From Collinsella sp. (GTDB lineage: Bacteria; Actinomycetota; Coriobacteriia; Coriobacteriales; Coriobacteriaceae): a DNA stretch of 10,412 bases. Within the stretch, counting starts at the first letter, position 1. Every line of letters begins with the position of its first letter. Shown here piece after piece: positions 6,806 to 10,412 of the stretch. The notes under the pieces are model-generated. The model searched no databases. It was not told the origin of the DNA and saw nothing but the letters and a program-made list of their open reading frames with translations. Location: assembly GCA_018373675.1 (NCBI GenBank), contig JAHAGQ010000036.1, forward strand, positions 1 through 10,412, written 5' to 3'. Position numbers and translations under genes: made by a program.

Positions 6806-7933
6806 TTATGCGAAGACGATTAAATTATCCCTGTGTATCGCCGGCTTCTCTGCCAGATCTGCGAGCAGGCGGTTGCTGGCGATCTGGTCCTGGCGGCGGC
6901 CGGCAGCAAGCTCCAGCACGTCCGAATCGGCCTCGGCGATACCGCGGGCGACGACCATACCGCTCGGATCGCACACATCGAGCACATCGCCCTCGGCAAA
7001 CTGGCCATCGACCTCGCGAATACCCACCGCAAGCAAGGAAGAGCCACGGCTAACCAGCGCCTTCGCAGCACCATCATCAACCGTCACCGACCCATGTGCC
7101 TTGTCGCCCAGCGCGATCCACAGCTTGCGGGGCGCGATGTCCAGACGCTCCGCCGGCGGATCGAACAGCGTGCCCACGCTCTCGCCGCGGGCGAGGCGCA
7201 CGAGCGCATCGGGCTCCTCGCCCGAGCAAATCACGCTCTGAATGCCCGCCGTCATCAGGATGCGGCTCGCGCGGATCTTGGTAATCATGCCGCCCGTGCC
7301 CACCGATGTGGAAGAATCGCCCGCCGAGGCAATAATCTTGGCATCGATCTTATGCACGACAGGAACAAACTCGGCCGTGGGGTCCTCGTGCGGATTGGCG
7401 GTATAGAGGCCATCGATGTCCGAGAGCGTCACGCACAGATCGGCAGAAACCAGGCAGCTCACAAGCGCCGCCAGCGTGTCGTTGTCGCCAAACTTGATCT
7501 CGTCGACGGTGACGGTATCGTTCTCGTTGACGACTGGCACCACGCCCAGCTCCACCAGGCGCAGCAGGGCGTCGCGCGCGTGCAGGTAGGACGTGCGGCG
7601 CGCCGTGTCGTGGCGCGTGAGCAGCACGAGCGAGGTGAGCAGATCGCGCGCATGGAACTCCTCGTCGTAGGCCGACGAGATGATGCACTGACCAGCCGAG
7701 GCGCAGGCCTGCAGGCTCGGCAGGTCGCCGACCGGCTTGCGGCCGAAGCCCAGCACGGGATAGCCGCAGGCGATAGCGCCCGAGCTCACCACGACCAGGC
7801 GCCAGCCGAGCTTGCGCAGGGCTGCGGCCTGATCGGCAAGCCCGCCGATAAAGGAGCGGTTGACCTTGCCGTCGGCGCCCACCACCGTGGACGAACCGAT
7901 CTTTACCACCATCGTTTTATAAGAAGTCGTCAT
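6806..7933 (-). CDS. proB: Glutamate 5-kinase
   Basis: First enzyme of proline synthesis: it phosphorylates glutamate with ATP to gamma-glutamyl phosphate for ProA, and in most bacteria is feedback-inhibited by proline. The 375-residue product is the two-domain form. The amino-acid kinase domain (about 1-255) shows VVKIGSST (9-16), VSSGAIACG (49-57), NENDTVT (136-142), FGDNDTLAALV, SDIDGLYT and the GTGGM loop (212-216). A C-terminal PUA domain (about 272-360) contains SRGSSLLAVGI. An in-frame TGA two codons before the ATG at 7933 excludes a longer protein. No recognisable ribosome binding site precedes this ATG or Met8. The gene lies 79 bp after pncB on the same strand with no terminator between, so co-transcription with pncB is likely. 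Confidence 0.96.
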   Translation of the reverse strand: MTTSYKTMVVKIGSSTVVGADGKVNRSFIGGLADQAAALRKLGWRLVVVSSGAIACGYPVLGFGRKPVGDLPSLQACASAGQCIISSAYDEEFHARDLLTSLVLLTRHDTARRTSYLHARDALLRLVELGVVPVVNENDTVTVDEIKFGDNDTLAALVSCLVSADLCVTLSDIDGLYTANPHEDPTAEFVPVVHKIDAKIIASAGDSSTSVGTGGMITKIRASRILMTAGIQSVICSGEEPDALVRLARGESVGTLFDPPAERLDIAPRKLWIALGDKAHGSVTVDDGAAKALVSRGSSLLAVGIREVDGQFAEGDVLDVCDPSGMVVARGIAEADSDVLELAAGRRQDQIASNRLLADLAEKPAIHRDNLIVFA

Positions 7934-8012
7934 ACGTCAAACCAATCAACTGTTCAGCGAACGGCCAAGCTGGCGGCCAAGGGAGCGTGACTCGCCCCTA
8001 CCGCCCAAGGAA

Positions 8013-9518
8013 TTAGTGAGCCCAGGGAAAGGCAGAGGCCGCGGCCATGTTCTTGCGCACGAGCTCGTCGCGTACCTGAGCCAGGCCCTGCTCCATGCCC
8101 ACCACATAGGTCTGCGGGTACAGGAAGCGCTTGAAAGCTGCGTCCAGATGATCGAGCGCCCAAACACAGCGCTCGCGCGCGTCCTGGATGCTCTCACGCG
8201 GAGCCACTGCACTGCCATCGCGCACGATCGGCACCAGCAGCTCGCGATACTCAAGCTCCGACACATCGGTCACCAGGGCGGCATCATTCACGGCCACGAG
8301 GGTATTGCCGCGCGCGGCGCCCTCCCCCGCCAGATGGTCCTCGTCGTAGATCATGTCGCAGACCGGGCCGCCAAAGCCGTCGTAATAACGGCGCACGCGC
8401 TGCACGCCCGGGATCGTGCGCTTGTAGGGCTGCTCGGAGAGCTTGACCACCGGCGTCCATGGATCTGCCTCGCTCGCACGGCGGGCGGAAAGCTTGTACA
8501 CGCCACCCAGCGCCGGCTGGTCATAGCAGGTCGCGAGCTTGGTACCCACGCCAAAGCTATCGATGGGCGCGCCCTGGTCCAGCAGCGACTGAATCGTGTA
8601 CTCGTCAAGATCGTTGGAAACCGAGATCCCCACATAGGGCAGGCCCTCGGCATCAAAACGGCCGCGAACATACTTGGAGAGCTTGGCGAGGTCGCCGGAG
8701 TCGATGCGAATAGCCGACAGACGCTCGCCCACCGCCTCCATCTCCTTGGCAACCGTAATGGCATGCTCGCAGCCCTCGCGCACGTCATAGGTGTCGATGA
8801 GCAGCGTACAGTTCTTGGGGCTCGACTTGGCAAAGGCGCGGAAGGCCTCGAGCTCGGAATCGAAGCTCATCACCCAGCTGTGCGCATGCGTGCCAAAGAC
8901 GGGAATACCATAGCGGCGGCCGGCGAGCACATTGGACGTAGAGGAGCAGCCGGCAACGTAGCTCGCGCGCGCAACGGCCAGGCCGCCATCGGGACCCTGG
9001 GCGCGGCGCAGGCCAAACTCCGCCACGGGGCGACCGTCGGCGGCGAGCACCACGCGCGCCGTCTTGGTGGCGACAAGCGTCTGGAACCCGACGATGTTGA
9101 GCAGCGCCGTCTCAAGCAGCTGGCACTCGAGCGCAGGACCGGTGACGCGCACCATGGGCTCGCGCGGAAAGACGAGCTCGCCCTCGGGGACGGCGTCGAT
9201 ATTTACATGCGCACGAAAATCGCGCAGGTAGTCGAGGAATGCGGACTTGAACATCGCGCCGCCGGCAGGGGCCTCAAGCGAGGCGAGGTAGTCGATATCC
9301 TCGGGCGTAAAGCGCAGGTTCTCGACGAGCTCGGGCAGCTCGGCGGTGCCGCACATGACGGCATAGGCGCTGCCAAAGGGATGGTCGCGGTAAAACGCGG
9401 TAAAACAACCCTGCTCATTGGCCTTGCCGCTCTCCCACAGGCCCTGGGCCATAGTGAGCTCGTACAGATCGGTGAGCATTGCAATGTCGGTGGGATGCGA
9501 GATGTCGGTCAAAGCCAT
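8013..9518 (-). CDS. pncB: Nicotinate phosphoribosyltransferase
   Basis: Entry enzyme of the Preiss-Handler NAD salvage route: it joins nicotinate to PRPP, helped by ATP hydrolysis, to give nicotinate mononucleotide. The 501-residue product has the length of the longer NAPRTase type. Motifs in order are MLTDLYELTMAQG (14-26), EFGLRRAQGPDGG (167-179), GTHAHSW (209-215) with His213 as the likely phosphorylated histidine, LIDTYDVREG, AIRIDSGDL (269-277), SNDLDEY and FGVGTKL (322-328). The start at 9518 is set by MALTDISHPTDIAMLTD and by AAAGG seven bases upstream; a start at 9575 would add 19 residues without a good site. It follows the membrane-protein gene by 84 bp and precedes proB by 79 bp on the same strand, suggesting one transcription unit. 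The NAD link to ProA, an NADPH user, is only contextual. Confidence 0.96.
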   Translation of the reverse strand: MALTDISHPTDIAMLTDLYELTMAQGLWESGKANEQGCFTAFYRDHPFGSAYAVMCGTAELPELVENLRFTPEDIDYLASLEAPAGGAMFKSAFLDYLRDFRAHVNIDAVPEGELVFPREPMVRVTGPALECQLLETALLNIVGFQTLVATKTARVVLAADGRPVAEFGLRRAQGPDGGLAVARASYVAGCSSTSNVLAGRRYGIPVFGTHAHSWVMSFDSELEAFRAFAKSSPKNCTLLIDTYDVREGCEHAITVAKEMEAVGERLSAIRIDSGDLAKLSKYVRGRFDAEGLPYVGISVSNDLDEYTIQSLLDQGAPIDSFGVGTKLATCYDQPALGGVYKLSARRASEADPWTPVVKLSEQPYKRTIPGVQRVRRYYDGFGGPVCDMIYDEDHLAGEGAARGNTLVAVNDAALVTDVSELEYRELLVPIVRDGSAVAPRESIQDARERCVWALDHLDAAFKRFLYPQTYVVGMEQGLAQVRDELVRKNMAAASAFPWAH

Positions 9519-9602
9519 GGGGCGACCTTTCGGATGTGTGGTGCAGAATTTGAGGGTTGGACGAGAGCAGAGCATGCGGACATGACGCCCGATGCGAGTC
9601 GG

Positions 9603-10061
9603 TTAGAGCAGGCCCATGCTGGTCAGGATCGTGTAGCCCATAAAGATGACAAACGCGATGAGGGCAAGGACAATGATGATTTTTTGAGCCGGCGCCATGC
9701 CAGGGATCTCGTTCTCGCCCATAGGCTCCTTGGAGGTAACCATGCGCTGGGCAAAGGTCATCTCGTCACGGCTCGGCTTGGGCTCGACGGACTTGGGACG
9801 GGCGGCCTTTTTAGGCTGAGGTTTGGGCGCGGCAGGTGCAGGCTTCGCAGCAGCGGGCTTGGGTGCGGGCGCGGGCGCCGATGCGGATGCGGCGTTCGCG
9901 GCGGCCTCCTCGGCCTTCGCACGCTCGGCACGCAGGGCAGCCAGCTCCTCACGCTCGCGACGGGCCTCTTCCCGAGCCTCGCGGCGGGCCTTCTCAGCGC
10001 GGAGCTCTTCCAACTCGGCGCGCTCCTCGTCGGACAATGGTTGGGACTCAAGCTCGGCCAT
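9603..10061 (-). CDS. Coiled-coil, C-terminally anchored membrane protein of unknown function
   Basis: A 152-residue protein with no family I recognise. Residues about 10-55 are a highly charged Glu/Arg/Ala helix (DEERAELEELRAEKARREA and on), very likely a coiled coil. Residues about 56-97 are a flexible Ala/Pro/Lys linker. After a short region with FAQRMVTSKEPMGENEIPG comes a single hydrophobic segment at 128-147 (IIIVLALIAFVIFMGYTILT), only five residues from the C-terminus. With no signal peptide, the soluble part is expected in the cytoplasm with the tail in the membrane. The start at 10061 has AAAGGG about seven bases upstream; a TTG start at 10097 would lie inside the tRNA terminator and is rejected. 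The gene begins only 18 bp past that terminator. Its low-complexity composition weakens homology inference. Confidence 0.8.
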   Translation of the reverse strand: MAELESQPLSDEERAELEELRAEKARREAREEARREREELAALRAERAKAEEAAANAASASAPAPAPKPAAAKPAPAAPKPQPKKAARPKSVEPKPSRDEMTFAQRMVTSKEPMGENEIPGMAPAQKIIIVLALIAFVIFMGYTILTSMGLL

Positions 10062-10079
10062 GGTATAGCCCTTTCTTTT

Positions 10080-10111
10080 AAAAAAAGCCGCCGACACAAT
10101 GTCAGCGGCTT
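10080..10111 (-). terminator. Rho-independent terminator of the tRNA-Ala unit
   Basis: A 12-bp stem (10085-10096 with 10100-10111, one G-T wobble) closes a 3-nt loop CAA. Read on the minus strand it runs into seven T residues (10086-10080). It lies 14 bp past the tRNA 3' end and just before the ribosome binding site of the membrane-protein gene. One of the clearest terminators in the window. Confidence 0.9.
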
Positions 10112-10125
10112 ATCAAATCCATGGG

Positions 10126-10198
10126 TGGAGACGAAGGGAGTCGAACCCTCGGCCTCTGCCATGCGACGGCAGCGCTCTCCCAACTGAGCTACGTCCCC
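10126..10198 (-). tRNA. tRNA-Ala (anticodon CGC)
   Basis: A complete 73-nt cloverleaf on the minus strand. The acceptor stem GGGGACG pairs with CGTCTCC and contains a G3-U70 wobble, the main identity element for alanyl-tRNA synthetase. The D arm is GCTC/GAGC, the anticodon stem CTGCC/GGCAG with loop GTCGCAT, so the anticodon is CGC, reading the Ala codon GCG. The T arm is GAGGG/CCCTT around TTCGACT. The discriminator base is A; CCC follows in the DNA, so the CCA tail is not encoded and must be added by the nucleotidyltransferase. It has its own promoter and terminator. Confidence 0.97.
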
Positions 10199-10211
10199 AG
10201 GACAAGTCGAT

Positions 10212-10239
10212 ATTTTACCTACGGCTCGCCAACTGTCAA
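10212..10239 (-). promoter_or_regulatory. tRNA-Ala promoter
   Basis: On the minus strand a perfect TTGACA (10239-10234), a 16-bp spacer and TAAAAT (10217-10212) form a strong housekeeping-type promoter. The -10 box ends 13 bp before the mature tRNA, so the 5' leader should be only about six nucleotides. This is the best consensus promoter in the window. Confidence 0.8.
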
Positions 10240-10313
10240 CGCCCAATAACCAGTCTTTTTGGGACGCGGCTATTTTGACAACTTTTCGAACAGGCGATCC
10301 TCTCGATGATTTT

Positions 10314-10412
10314 TTAAGGCTCTGTTAGACCAGGATTGACATACATGTGTCCCCACGGTGCCATATCGTTAGCCTTGTAGACGCGCGGCGATGGGGGCAG
10401 CATGAACGCCGA
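10314..10412 (-). CDS. Possible C-terminus of a gene cut by the right edge
   Basis: A minus-strand frame enters from the right edge and stays open for 32 codons to a TAA at 10316-10314. The last residues read VYKANDMAPWGHMYVNPGLT followed by EP. The mix of Tyr, Trp, Asn and Met is more protein-like than the Arg/Pro-rich random frames seen elsewhere in this DNA. I do not recognise a family, and the fragment is too short to judge codon use. No terminator follows the stop; the tRNA promoter begins 75 bp downstream. On the plus strand, TTGACA at 10336-10341 has no -10 box at normal spacing, and an ATG at 10402 has only three codons in view. Confidence 0.35.
   Translation of the reverse strand, partial: SAFMLPPSPRVYKANDMAPWGHMYVNPGLTEP

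Noticed and set aside
6833..7990. 385-codon plus-strand frame covering proB
   Set aside because: Antisense shadow of proB; His/Arg/Ala-rich with no recognisable motifs.
10062..10125. tRNA gene as a phage or island attachment site
   Set aside because: No integrase gene is in view and I saw no direct repeat of the tRNA 3' end in the window; conserved housekeeping genes lie on the sequenced side.
8016..10187. 723-codon open frame on the plus strand
   Set aside because: It runs antisense across pncB, the membrane-protein gene, a terminator and into the tRNA gene. It has no domain signature and arises from strong G/C bias at third codon positions.

Overview
The window looks like a housekeeping stretch from a high-GC anaerobic actinobacterium, most likely a Coriobacteriia member such as Collinsella. 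The reasons are strongly G/C-ending codons, a CarD-type transcription factor, and repeated intergenic words built on GGGGACAGGCACC. The genus is an inference from style and gene content, not a database match. All six conserved enzyme or regulator genes look intact. I see no frameshifts, CRISPR array, phage genes or transposase.

Layout, left to right. Positions 1-240 are an unassigned edge with a possible terminator. argS (minus, 320-2173) follows, ending in a clear terminator at 242-274. A 342-bp divergent intergenic region rich in TGCAT/ATGCA motifs separates argS from a CarD-family regulator (plus, 2516-3001). An HD-superfamily phosphohydrolase (plus, 3109-3708) lies between two copies of a 41-bp hairpin that differ at one base (3014-3054 and 3724-3764). 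proA (minus, 3779-5065) converges on the second copy. A prolyl-aminopeptidase-like S33 hydrolase (plus, 5178-6596) is divergent from proA and convergent with proB. The gap at 6597-6805 holds a GGGGAC-word repeat patch and a 98-nt long imperfect hairpin. proB (minus, 6806-7933), pncB (minus, 8013-9518) and a coiled-coil, C-terminally anchored membrane protein gene (minus, 9603-10061) run in one direction. Upstream of them sits a complete tRNA-Ala(CGC) unit (minus, 10126-10198) with its own promoter and terminator. The right edge may hold the C-terminus of another minus-strand gene.

How the genes fit together. ProB and ProA catalyse the first two steps from glutamate to proline. The S33 peptidase between them would release proline or other N-terminal residues from peptides, so synthesis and salvage of proline sit side by side. 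PncB feeds nicotinate into NAD(P), the cofactor pool from which ProA takes NADPH. ArgS and tRNA-Ala serve translation, and CarD acts on RNA polymerase at promoters. These are ordinary functions. The least explained items are non-coding: the paired 41-bp hairpins, the 98-nt hairpin, and a tRNA terminator that leaves almost no room for a promoter before the next gene.
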